Shown here: one piece after another, positions 38,331 through 45,806 of the stretch | Layout of the letters: every line of letters starts with the position of its first letter | Numbering within the stretch: the stretch's first letter is position 1 | Source of the DNA: Streptomyces sp. NRRL S-646 | GTDB lineage: Bacteria > Actinomycetota > Actinomycetes > Streptomycetales > Streptomycetaceae | Direction: 5' to 3' | Assembly (NCBI RefSeq): GCF_000720765.1 | Contig: NZ_JODC01000015.1 | Coordinates: 124,001-188,000 of the forward strand | DNA length: 64,000 bases | Made by a program: the position numbers and the translations under genes | Notes under the pieces: generated by a model | The model's input: the letters and a program-made list of their open reading frames with translations, nothing else | Told to the model about the DNA's origin: nothing | Database searches by the model: none

Positions 38331-39896
38331 CTATTTGTCCAGCACGAATGAGGTCTCCGCCGTACCGAACCCACGCCTCACTGTCAGCTCCGCCAGATAC
38401 GTCCCTGCCCCGGCCGGAGGCGTCGCCGGTCTCGCGCACTGCGGAGCACTCGGCTCGCGGTTCCACTTCACGGTGTACGTGACGACCCTGTGGGCGGGTA
38501 CCCGATCCGGCGCGCTGCCAGAGGCCTTGGGGCAGTCGCCGGAGGACCAGTATTCGTCGTCACCGCCCGCCTGGGTGATCGTCAACACCGCGCTCTTCGG
38601 CCCGGGATCGACCTTGCAGTCTGTGTCGGAGAAGTTCTTCGCGCTCAGCAGCAGGGTGGGGGTGTCAGCGGGGCCGTAGGCGTTGTGCAGGCTCCGCAGG
38701 GTCCATTCCACAGACCTCGGCGTGCAGTCGTGCAGTGCGGAGACGGCGGCCGCGTTCGCCTCCGCCGACGGTGAACCACCTCTGCTCTTCGGGCTGTTGG
38801 TGCCGGAATCGGCCTTGTTCGACGCCTTGCCCGGCAGCCTGTCAGTGCCGTTGTCGGCACCGGTGTGGAGGTAGGTGTCCGCCGCCCAGGCGGCGACGCC
38901 GAGCAGGCCGAGCAGGGCCAGCGCGGAGAGCAGCTGTCGGCCCCGCCGAATGCCGCGCGGCGGCTGCGTCGGCCGGGATGTGCCACCTCCGGCACCGACA
39001 GCCATCGCAGTGCTTCCGGCAGTCGTCGTATCGGCGTCCGCTCTCACGGCGGAAGTCCCGGAGTCGGAGTCACGGGCCGGCCGCGTCCTCACCCTCCTCC
39101 TCGGCGGAGGCAGGAAGCTGAACTCGTCGTACCGGATGTCGGTGACGACCCGCAGAGTCTGGGGCTCCCCCTTCTTCCGGTACGCGCGGTGCAGTTCCTT
39201 CATCCGTTCCTGTACGGCGTTCTGGAACTGGCCGAGGTCGAGCGCCGCGGCAGCGGGGTGGGTGGCGACGACGTCCGACACGGACCGGGAGAAGATGCTG
39301 AACGATTCGCCGGCCCGGACGCCGGCGGCACGGTCGACGGTCGAGTCCTGTGGGCGCACGAACAGCGCGTACTGCCCCGGCGAGCAGGCGTAGACGTAGG
39401 CCACCTTGCGACGGAGCGCATCGCTCACCTTCTGCCGGCTCCACTGTCTGACGGCGGCGACGCCCATCGAGTCCTGCTCGATTCCCTCCCGGCAGGCGTC
39501 GATCAGGAACACGACATGACCGGCAGAGGTCGCCTCGAGGTGCTCACTCCAGTCGATCGGCACGCACCCGGAGACGAAGGGGTGCGTGCCCTCGTCGATG
39601 TCCTCGGGTACGAGGTAGTCGCGTCCTCCGGCGTGAACGCCGTGCCCGCTCAGCAGAATGAGCAAAGTGTCGTCGGGCTCGGCGTCCCCGAGAAAGTCGT
39701 TGACCCGGCCCATCACGAAGTTCCGCGAGACCTGTCTGCGCCCTTCGAGCCCGGCCAGGACCCGCACGTCGTCGAAGCCACGGGCCTTGAGCGCCTTGCC
39801 GAGACGGTCGAGGTCACCGGGGATGAAGGGAAGCGGCGAGATGCCCGGCATCTCGTGGCGCCCGGCCCCGATGAGCAGGGCTCTGTGACGCGCCAT
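38331..39896 (-). CDS. Membrane-bound caspase-family protease
   Basis: A 521-residue protein. Residues 1-265 are a caspase/metacaspase p20-like domain with catalytic His H85 (LLSGHGVHAGG) and Cys C135 (FLIDACREG). A Thr/Pro/Ser linker leads to one membrane helix (~320-339) and then a ~180-residue extracellular beta-rich domain with several Cys pairs. The protease faces the cytosol and the tail could sense something outside. ATG 39896 starts the family motif MARHRALLIG; it is 10 bp after the small upstream gene, so one transcript. Caspase-type proteins in multicellular bacteria are linked to regulated cell death or conflict. Confidence 0.88.
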   Translation of the reverse strand: MARHRALLIGAGRHEMPGISPLPFIPGDLDRLGKALKARGFDDVRVLAGLEGRRQVSRNFVMGRVNDFLGDAEPDDTLLILLSGHGVHAGGRDYLVPEDIDEGTHPFVSGCVPIDWSEHLEATSAGHVVFLIDACREGIEQDSMGVAAVRQWSRQKVSDALRRKVAYVYACSPGQYALFVRPQDSTVDRAAGVRAGESFSIFSRSVSDVVATHPAAAALDLGQFQNAVQERMKELHRAYRKKGEPQTLRVVTDIRYDEFSFLPPPRRRVRTRPARDSDSGTSAVRADADTTTAGSTAMAVGAGGGTSRPTQPPRGIRRGRQLLSALALLGLLGVAAWAADTYLHTGADNGTDRLPGKASNKADSGTNSPKSRGGSPSAEANAAAVSALHDCTPRSVEWTLRSLHNAYGPADTPTLLLSAKNFSDTDCKVDPGPKSAVLTITQAGGDDEYWSSGDCPKASGSAPDRVPAHRVVTYTVKWNREPSAPQCARPATPPAGAGTYLAELTVRRGFGTAETSFVLDK

Positions 39897-39906
39897 CAGA
39901 CACCGC

Positions 39907-40338
39907 TCACTGCTTGAAGACCAACGTGATGCCGTGGCTGCGCTGCACCTGAGCGGAACCGACGAACTGCACACCACCGCTCGCGGTCACTTGAAACGAC
40001 AGATGCGCCTCCCGCAACGGCAGAGGCCCGCCTCGCGCGGCGGCCTCGGTGAACACCTGCTGCAACGCGTCCACGGCATCGGCGAGGTTCTTGCGCAACG
40101 GACCCAGGGGTACGTTCCGCAGCCGCACCTCGGCGTCCCTGCCGCCGAACAGGCCCATGGAGTCGCCCTCGTCATCGAGTGGACCGTCCTGGTCGTCGTA
40201 CGACACCCAGAAGGGCAACGCAGGCACGCCGGACGGCTCGGAGGGCTCGGAAGACGCGGACGTTTCGGCAGCTGAGCTCACGGATTCCCCTAGATCAGTG
40301 ACGTTGAGTCCACTGTACGGAGACGGAGGGTAATTCAT
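39907..40338 (-). CDS. Small partner of the caspase (Pepco-like)
   Basis: A 143-residue cytosolic protein with a disordered Ser/Glu-rich first third and a folded C-terminal half: RLRNVPLGPLRKNLADAVDALQQVF, then strands ending VTASGGVQFVGSAQVQRSHGITLVFKQ. This pattern resembles the 'Pepco' and trypco-type effector-associated domains described next to caspase and trypsin genes in actinobacterial conflict systems; that match is from memory and not a search. ATG 40338 has GGGAGAGGG upstream. It lies directly before the caspase gene and probably recruits or regulates it. Confidence 0.75.
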   Translation of the reverse strand: MNYPPSPYSGLNVTDLGESVSSAAETSASSEPSEPSGVPALPFWVSYDDQDGPLDDEGDSMGLFGGRDAEVRLRNVPLGPLRKNLADAVDALQQVFTEAAARGGPLPLREAHLSFQVTASGGVQFVGSAQVQRSHGITLVFKQ

Positions 40339-40431
40339 GGCCCTCTCCCGGGAACAAGTGGCACACGGGCTGTGCAGGAGGTGAAGGAGGCGGCAAGGGA
40401 CGCACAACAGCCCCTGTCAGCCGGGGAGTTC

Positions 40432-41051
40432 ATGGCAGGATCCGCCACCATGGAATTCTCCGAGGTGGTCCGTCGTCGCCGTATGATCCGGCACTACTCC
40501 GACAAGGCCCTGGCCCCGGAGGTGATCGAGCGCATCCTCGCCTCCGCGCTCCGGGCGCCCTCGGCCGGCTTCTCGCAAGGCTGGGCATTTCTCGCCCTGA
40601 CCGCCCCCGCCGACCGGGCCCGCTTCTGGCCGTTCGTGCCGACCCGCGTCGAGAAGACGCCGACCATGCAGGACGCTCCGCTGGTCGTCGTGCCCCTGGC
40701 CCACAAGGCCGCGTACCTGGAGCGCTATGCCGAACCCGACAAGGGCTGGGAAGACCGCGCCGAGGCCCGCTGGCCCGCGCCCTACTGGCACATCGACACC
40801 GGCATGGCGGCCCTCCTCATGCTGCTGACCGCGGTCGACGAAGGGCTCGGCGCCTGCTTCTTCGGCATCATGCGGAGCATCTGCAGCCGTTTCGGGAGGA
40901 GTTCGGGGTGCCCGAGGAGTACGCCCCCATCGGTGGGATCACGGTCGGCTACCGTGCCGACGACCAGCCCCCGAAGAGCAGGCGTGTCGCGGAACGTCGG
41001 CGGGGCGCGGACGAGGTCATTCACCGGGGGCAATGGGGGCGGCACGCCTGA
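40432..41051 (+). pseudogene. Nitroreductase family protein with a frameshift
   Basis: A nitroreductase-fold (FMN) protein. The start EFSEVVRRRRMIRHYSDKALAPEVIERIL, ...RAPSAGFSQGW and MAALLMLLTAVDEGLGACFFGIM are family blocks. After FFGIM the frame is wrong: one base is missing near 40873 (CGGAGCATCTG where CCGGAGCATCTG is expected). In the +1 frame the protein continues normally as EHLQPFREEFGVPEEYAPIGGITVGY to a stop at 41049-41051. The protein is otherwise intact, so this is a recent frameshift, a programmed slip or a sequencing error. ATG 40432 is chosen for its GGGGAG site; ATG 40450 is possible. Confidence 0.85.
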
Positions 41052-41060
41052 GGAAACCGT

Positions 41061-41480
41061 TCAGGACAGCGGGATCTCCTGTACTCCGGAGCTTCCCGGG
41101 CGGTAGTCGCTGTGGCGCCCCCAGTCCGGCCTGACCCGGACGTAGACGATGTCCGGCCACGCCGCCCGCTCCCGCCCGCTCGGAAACTGCTCGTAGTACG
41201 CGGCCACGTCCGGGTCGTCCTGCGTGATCTCGGCTGCCACGCCCTCCAGTTGGACGGTCTGCTCGTCTCCCCAGTCGAACCCGATGACCAGGGCCACGCG
41301 CGGCTGCCTGCGGAGGTTGGCGAACTTACGGGAGCTCCGCGTCGTATCGAAGACGAGGTCGCCCGTGTCGGTCGCCGCGATCCCGACCACCGCGGCCTGC
41401 GGACGGCCGTCGGCCGCAGTGGTGGCCAGCACGGCCAGTCGGCGGGCGCGGATGAAGTGGACGAGGGCGTTTCGGTCCAT
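41061..41480 (-). CDS. PPOX-class F420/FMN-dependent oxidoreductase
   Basis: A 139-residue split-barrel protein of the pyridoxamine-5'-phosphate oxidase-like (PPOX) group, which in actinobacteria often uses F420 or FMN. Typical parts are RRLAVLATTAADGRPQAAVVG, the flavin-binding strand pair and VALVIGFDWGDEQTVQLEG. It converges on the frameshifted nitroreductase gene (9-bp gap). The reaction is unknown. Confidence 0.87.
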   Translation of the reverse strand: MDRNALVHFIRARRLAVLATTAADGRPQAAVVGIAATDTGDLVFDTTRSSRKFANLRRQPRVALVIGFDWGDEQTVQLEGVAAEITQDDPDVAAYYEQFPSGRERAAWPDIVYVRVRPDWGRHSDYRPGSSGVQEIPLS

Positions 41481-41528
41481 TCGCCCAAAATATCGGCACG
41501 GGGCCCAGTACGGGGTTCAGTGCTCGGC

Positions 41529-42041
41529 TCAGTCGAAGAGCGCGACCCTCGGGGCCACCGTGCCCTTGGCCTGCGGGTTGACGACGGTGAGCCGGTAGAC
41601 CCGCGTGAGGGTCTCGCCCGCGTGCAGCGTGCGCCGCGCGGTCGAGAGATCGGTGAACAGCGTGCCGGTCTGACTGCCGACCTGCACGGCCTCCCAGCAG
41701 CCGTCCGCCTTGCGGCGCTCCAGCCTGATGTCCGACGGAGCCAGGAACGGCCCCGCGTCCGGCGACTCCACCAGCAGTTGGGGAGCGACGGTCCGGTCCG
41801 CCGACGAGTCGTTGCGGTAGGTGACCGTGAACTCGTGCTGCGCGCCGTCGGCCGGGAGGGCGCTCGTGGGCAGGTCCACGAAGCCGGTGGGTATGGCGGG
41901 CGCCTGCTCCTGCGACCCCGCGACCGCCCCCGCGACGGTGTGCTGCGTGGCTGCCATGGCAGGGCTGGCCATGGCCAGTCCGGAGACCGCCACGACGAGA
42001 GCCACGGAAGCAAGCCTGAGACGACTGTTCTTCAACGACAC
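41529..42041 (-). CDS. Small secreted protein
   Basis: A 170-residue secreted protein. The N-terminus has a clear Sec signal (LRLASVALVVAVSGLAMASPAMA-A, cut near residue 30). The mature part contains an Ig-like beta pattern (HEFTVTYRNDSSADRTVAPQLLVESPD...) resembling domains that modulate host-facing or wall proteins; no enzyme motif. It is upstream of a long non-coding stretch and divergent from the membrane-protein gene at 42569. Confidence 0.75.
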   Translation of the reverse strand: MSLKNSRLRLASVALVVAVSGLAMASPAMAATQHTVAGAVAGSQEQAPAIPTGFVDLPTSALPADGAQHEFTVTYRNDSSADRTVAPQLLVESPDAGPFLAPSDIRLERRKADGCWEAVQVGSQTGTLFTDLSTARRTLHAGETLTRVYRLTVVNPQAKGTVAPRVALFD

Positions 42042-42568
42042 GTTCGCTGTTCCTTCGGGTTCGCTGGGGTGAACTGGCCCGCCCCGTGGGGCTGTCGCTC
42101 ACGGACGTTCTCAAGATTACGCAGCGCAGCATAGGCAGCCGAAGGCGCCCGGCGGATCGGCCGAAAGGACGAGGCGGACGTGCTGATTTCTGACCGAAGG
42201 GCGCCAGCGGGAAGGTTCGACTCCTGGCTGAACATGCGAGGCGAACGACGCGTGAAGCCCGGCGATCCGACTGGGTGCAGATGTGAAGACCCTGCAAGGA
42301 ACGCGCCGCCGAGGCATCCCTCAGGGGCGGCGCACCGTCACGTCCTGCTCCTCCGGCTCCCAGGCCCCAAGCTGGTCGAAGACACGCCGGTCGCCATCCA
42401 TCCCTCCCCCAGCTGCTGCACTAGATCGAACAGCGTCTTCTCAAGAGTCTTTTCCACTGCGGCTGCCTTTCACCTGCTCCGACAGGCGCCCAGCGATTTT
42501 CGCAGCTGAGGCGGCAGTTGCTCGGGAAGGCCAGGGCCGCTCGAAGTCTCGCAGTACCGTCAGGGCGC
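42042..42568. other. Noncoding stretch without recognised features
   Basis: This 527-bp gap shows no supported gene on either strand. Short open frames here lack ribosome sites and codon bias. The mix of moderately GC-rich sequence with scattered C runs gives no clear palindrome, tRNA or repeat. Its length is unusual for this genome and suggests deleted genes. Confidence 0.5.
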
Positions 42569-43120
42569 ATGGTGTCCCTGTTCGCGACCTTCGGCCCGCC
42601 CGCAATAACCCTCCTTCTCTTTGCCGTTGGGGTATTGCCGTACGCGTTGTGGGTCACCAGGAGGAAGCCCTCGCGGCCGACCCGCTGGGCTGTGATCGGA
42701 GCCGCGACAGCGATCGCCGCATACGGAGCCGGAACCGTCTACGGCCTCGCCCTCACGCACCCGCTCGACGTATGCGCGGACCCAACCGGCGACGGCGTGT
42801 ACATGGACGCCGGACGGGAGTACCACCTGACCTCGGTGAGCGTGGACAGCTTCCCTCCATCCGTCACCTGCCACTGGACCAGCGGGTACAGCACCGAAGC
42901 GGTGTGGTTCTGGGCCGGGCCACTGCTGTATGCGGGGTTGGCGTGCGCCGTCGTGTGCTCCGCCCTGCTTCTACAACCCGTGGGGCCAGACCACCTGGGT
43001 CAGCGAGGACGACTTCGTCAACGGCCACATGGTCAAGGCCTCCGACAACCGCATGCCCGACGCGTACGCCGTCCACCTGCCCGCCGACCGATGACCGACC
43101 GACAGCCGACCGACAAGTGA
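42569..43120 (+). CDS. Membrane protein with a foreign or truncated tail
   Basis: A 183-residue protein with four likely helices (the first begins FATFGPPAITLLLFAVGVLPYALW, then WAVIGAATAIAAYGAGTVYG, and VWFWAGPLLYAGLACAVVCSALLL). After residue ~134 the sequence turns Arg/Gly/His-rich and looks like a frame read through a different gene (see 42969-43094), so the native C-terminus is probably lost. ATG 42569 is the first plausible start; no good ribosome site is evident. Function unknown. Confidence 0.6.
   Translation: MVSLFATFGPPAITLLLFAVGVLPYALWVTRRKPSRPTRWAVIGAATAIAAYGAGTVYGLALTHPLDVCADPTGDGVYMDAGREYHLTSVSVDSFPPSVTCHWTSGYSTEAVWFWAGPLLYAGLACAVVCSALLLQPVGPDHLGQRGRLRQRPHGQGLRQPHARRVRRPPARRPMTDRQPTDK
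42969..43094 (+). pseudogene. C-terminal fragment of another protein
   Basis: In a frame different from the surrounding membrane ORF, 41 codons and a stop read FYNPWGQTTWVSEDDFVNGHMVKASDN...HLPADR. The NPWG segment resembles the final strand of some papain-like or calpain-like proteins, including polymorphic toxin tails. No start or upstream part exists, so this is the stub left by a deletion that fused it to the membrane gene. The family assignment is tentative. Confidence 0.5.
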
Positions 43121-43125
43121 GCGTC

Positions 43126-43599
43126 ATGACCAGTGCCCTGCGCCGACTCGCCCTCCCCGCCTTGCTGATGACCGTGCTCGCGGGCTGCGGCAGCACCGGG
43201 CCGGACACCTACGAGCTGGGTGACAAGCACATACAGGTGGATGCGGGGAAGGAGTTCAGGCTGTCCGTACCGGTCGACACCGCGATGGGGGAGTGGTGGT
43301 ACCTGACCTCGCCGAAGCCCGACCCCGGCGTCGTCCGCAGGACAGGCAAGCAGGAGGAGATCAAGGCCGACGACGACGCCGTCGGCAGCGGAAGCGGAAC
43401 GGACTACTTCGGCTTCAAGGCCGTCGGTCCGGGCACGACGAAGATCCGGCTCATCCAGTGCCCGGTCGGTGCCTGCGCCGGCGGCGGCGATGCTGGCGGT
43501 CCCGTCACCCCGTCCCCCGTCCCCAGTGGCAGCCCCACCCCTCCAAAGGATGAGCTGGCCACCGTCCACACCTTCACCGTCACCGTGAGGAAGCCATGA
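43126..43599 (+). CDS. Lipoprotein with chagasin-like inhibitor fold
   Basis: A 157-residue lipoprotein with lipobox LAGC at about residues 17-20 after a short basic start. The mature domain (~30-120) has the strand order KHIQVDAGKEFRLSVPVD, GSGTDYFGFKAVGPGTTKIRLIQC that recalls the I42 chagasin-type protease inhibitors; this is a fold-level resemblance and unproven. The next gene starts in ATGA on its stop, so three small genes (43126-44431) form a translationally coupled operon, with lipoproteins at each end. Confidence 0.8.
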   Translation: MTSALRRLALPALLMTVLAGCGSTGPDTYELGDKHIQVDAGKEFRLSVPVDTAMGEWWYLTSPKPDPGVVRRTGKQEEIKADDDAVGSGSGTDYFGFKAVGPGTTKIRLIQCPVGACAGGGDAGGPVTPSPVPSGSPTPPKDELATVHTFTVTVRKP

Positions 43600-44018
43600 C
43601 CTCCGCGCCGCAGACCCCGCCCCCCGGCCGGACCGACGACGACCTCGCGCAGTCGGACATCCCGGCGATGCTGCGCTACGGCCTCTCCTTCGCCGGCCCG
43701 CACCGCACCGCCCTCTTCGGCGACGGCGCGGTGGGCGCCGCCGTCCTGCTGGACCGCCTCGGCATCCAGCCGCGGGCAGTGGCCTTCCTCGCCAAGGTGG
43801 TACGCAGCGGGGGCATCCGGTACGCGGCCGAACTGCCCGAGCCGGTACCGGGCGACGAGGCGGCGTCCATGGTGCGCGCCTGGCTGGAGTCCGCGTCCAC
43901 CGCCGCCGACGGCATCGACGGCGACGAGGAAACCGCCCGCTGGCTGGAGGCGGTCGCCGAACTCCTCGGCCTCCGGCACGTCCACCGCGCTCGGGCGGCC
44001 GGGGAGACCAGTTCATGA
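43596..44018 (+). CDS. Cytosolic hypothetical protein in a lipoprotein operon
   Basis: A 140-residue soluble, mostly helical acidic protein without signal or membrane segment. It couples to both neighbours through 4-base overlaps (ATGA at 43596 and at 44015). No domain recognised. Being sandwiched between two lipoproteins suggests it partners an export or surface function. Confidence 0.75.
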   Translation: MTSAPQTPPPGRTDDDLAQSDIPAMLRYGLSFAGPHRTALFGDGAVGAAVLLDRLGIQPRAVAFLAKVVRSGGIRYAAELPEPVPGDEAASMVRAWLESASTAADGIDGDEETARWLEAVAELLGLRHVHRARAAGETSS

Positions 44019-44431
44019 AGCGTGCGCCTGCTGCTTGGGCCGCCCTGGCCGTCGGCATGGCTTTGGCGGGATGTACCGGTCACCCGGCAGACCAAGCCAC
44101 CGCTGATACTCACCCTTCCACGACGGCGAGGCCGGCCCATACCGCATCGCCTCCGTCTGTGACCGCGTCCGGGACAGGGCTGCGTCTTGTCGCTGGAACC
44201 CCCGTCCACTTCGGTGCCGACAGCACGCCGGGAGTGGCCGGGAAGCTCGTGTTGACGTGCCGGGGTGAGGGGCTGGTTCGTGTCCAGCCGAACAAGGGGC
44301 AGGCCACAGACGTACAGTGCGGCGGCTCTTTGGAGCTGCAGACCGAGTCCGGCGGCACCATGTTCACGGTCTCCACCACGAGCAAGTCGGCAATGATGCT
44401 GAGCTGGACTCTTGAGACGATGGCGCGTTGA
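44015..44431 (+). CDS. Small lipoprotein
   Basis: A 138-residue lipoprotein with lipobox LAGC near residues 17-20. A Thr/Ala/Pro-rich linker precedes a small beta-rich domain with one Cys pair (VLTCRGEG...DVQCGGSLE). It starts in ATGA on the previous stop and closes the three-gene operon. Eight bases after its stop begins the first copy of a 57-bp repeat. Function unknown. Confidence 0.8.
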   Translation: MKRAPAAWAALAVGMALAGCTGHPADQATADTHPSTTARPAHTASPPSVTASGTGLRLVAGTPVHFGADSTPGVAGKLVLTCRGEGLVRVQPNKGQATDVQCGGSLELQTESGGTMFTVSTTSKSAMMLSWTLETMAR

Positions 44432-44438
44432 TCCTCTC

Positions 44439-44495
44439 GCTTGAAGCAGGCTGAACGGAGCACCAGTCCCGGCTACTTGGAGCCGGGGCATTGCC
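44439..44495 (+). repeat. 57-bp hairpin repeat, copy A
   Basis: Shares 51 of 57 bases with 45594-45650. Both contain GCAGGCTGAACGGAGCA and then the hairpin CCCGGC-TACTTGGA-GCCGGGG. The two copies are direct repeats that bracket the SnoaL-like gene. Confidence 0.8.
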
Positions 44496-44524
44496 CCACA
44501 GCCTCTGGGCAACGACTCCCTTGA

Positions 44525-44543
44525 CACTAACTAGAAGTTAGTG
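44525..44543. promoter_or_regulatory. Palindromic operator overlapping a -35 box
   Basis: CACTAACT-AGA-AGTTAGTG, perfect eight-base arms, overlapping a TTGACA-like -35 box at 44521-44526 upstream of the SnoaL gene. ACTAAC/GTTAGT arms with a short spacer are typical targets of HxlR-type regulators; none is encoded nearby. Confidence 0.7.
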
Positions 44544-44600
44544 CTTTCCTGTGGAAAGTTTTAGCTTGAAGTTTCAATATTCAGCCTCACGGGAGCCCCC

Positions 44601-45539
44601 ATGCCCACCACCACGCCTGTCCGCAGTGCGCTTGTCGCCGTAGTCGCATCGGCCGCCGTGCTCGGCGCGGCCGCCGTCCCGGCCGTCGCGGCACCGCACA
44701 CCGCCTCCGTCTCTCGCGCCGGTTCCTTCGGCCACGGCGACTCCGCCCGCCTCGCCTACCAGAAGGCGGTCGCCGTACGGGTGTTGAAGGGCGTCTTCGA
44801 AAAGGGAGACGTCAGCGTCGTCGACCGGTACGTACGGTCCGACTACATCCAGCACAACCCGGGCGCAGCGGACGGCGCGGAGGTGCTGAAGAACCTCGGC
44901 ACGGCCGTGCACCAGCAGTTCCCCGAGGCCAGGTACGAGGTCGAGCGGGTCATCTCCGAGGGCGACCTCGTGCTCGTGCACTCCCACGTGGTGCTGACGC
45001 CCGGCAGCCGGGGCTCCGCGGTCTTCGACATTTTCCGCTTCCAGGACGGGAAGATCGCCGAGCACTGGGACACCGGCCAGCAGGTGCCGGAGAAGACGGC
45101 CAACGGCAACGACATGTTCTCGACGGTGAGCTGGCCGCGGACGCAGCAGCCGACACAGCACTTCCTCACCGAGTACAACAAGAAGCTGGTCGTGAAGGCC
45201 TTCGACCAGCTCCTCGTCGACAAGGACATCTCTGCGATCGACCGGTACTGGGGGCCCGAGTACGACCAGCACAACCCGAACATCCCGAACGGGGTGGACG
45301 GCGTGAAGGCCGGGCTGGGGGCCTACTTCAAGGCGTTCCCCCAGCTGAAGGTGGAGCCCAAGCGGGTCATCGCCGAGGGCGACCTCGTGGCCGTCCACAG
45401 CCACTACATTCCGGCGCCGGGGGAGCGGGGTCAGGCGATCGTGGATCTGTTCCGGGTGCGCTGCGGGAAGATCGTGGAGCACTGGGACGTGATCCAGGAT
45501 GTGCCGGCCACCTCGGCGAACGACAACACGATGTTCTAG
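44601..45539 (+). CDS. Secreted protein with two SnoaL/NTF2-like domains
   Basis: A 312-residue protein. The Sec signal (hydrophobic core VALVAVVASAAVLGAAAV..., cut near AVAA-PHT) is followed by two NTF2-like alpha+beta cones (~52-170 and ~182-305) that repeat the same motif: YIQHNPGAADGAE... and YDQHNPNIPNGVD... with VISEGDLVLVHSHVVL and VIAEGDLVAVHSHYIP, and IAEHWDTGQQVPE and IVEHWDVIQDVPA. Single-domain relatives include polyketide cyclases, but secreted tandem forms are of unknown role. A palindromic operator overlaps its -35 box, and two 57-bp repeats bracket the gene. Confidence 0.88.
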   Translation: MPTTTPVRSALVAVVASAAVLGAAAVPAVAAPHTASVSRAGSFGHGDSARLAYQKAVAVRVLKGVFEKGDVSVVDRYVRSDYIQHNPGAADGAEVLKNLGTAVHQQFPEARYEVERVISEGDLVLVHSHVVLTPGSRGSAVFDIFRFQDGKIAEHWDTGQQVPEKTANGNDMFSTVSWPRTQQPTQHFLTEYNKKLVVKAFDQLLVDKDISAIDRYWGPEYDQHNPNIPNGVDGVKAGLGAYFKAFPQLKVEPKRVIAEGDLVAVHSHYIPAPGERGQAIVDLFRVRCGKIVEHWDVIQDVPATSANDNTMF

Positions 45540-45593
45540 GGCCTCGCCTGTCCGGCGAGGAGTGGGCTTGATCGCGAAGCCCACGGAAGCCCT

Positions 45594-45650
45594 GCTTGAC
45601 GCAGGCTGAACGGAGCATGCGCCCCGGCTACTTGGAGCCGGGGCGTTGCC
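45594..45650 (+). repeat. 57-bp hairpin repeat, copy B
   Basis: Direct repeat of 44439-44495 (51/57 identical). Its hairpin is stronger: CCCCGGC-TACTTGGA-GCCGGGG. Immediately after it, without a gap, begins the frame of a broken methyltransferase (45651), so the repeat end is a rearrangement boundary. Confidence 0.8.
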
Positions 45651-45806
45651 GTTCGACCAGAAGAGGCCACAGCCGACGTCTACCAGTCCTGGGCGCCGCA
45701 CTACGACGCTCCCGGCAACCAGGTGATCGACATCGAGTAGCCCGTCGTCCGGCGCATCCTGAACGGCCTGCCCGTCGGCACGGCGCTGGACGCCGCCTGC
45801 GCTGTG
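45651..45806 (+). pseudogene. N-terminal remnant of a SAM-dependent methyltransferase
   Basis: One frame reads VRPEEATADVYQSWAPHYDAPGN...IE-stop-PVVRRILNGLPVGTALDAAC. It matches the start of class I methyltransferases, with an amber codon (45738-45740, perhaps once a Gln codon), and breaks off at the motif I DAACGTG just where the glycine loop should follow. A GHKL-ATPase remnant follows directly. Confidence 0.8.

Noticed and set aside
40430..40456. BamHI site, Kozak-like GCCACCATGG and EcoRI site in a row, resembling a cloning junction
   Set aside because: The sequence on both sides is continuous native nitroreductase coding DNA and Streptomyces chromosome, and the protein start EFSEVVRRRRMIRHY is a natural family start. 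Chance is the simplest explanation.
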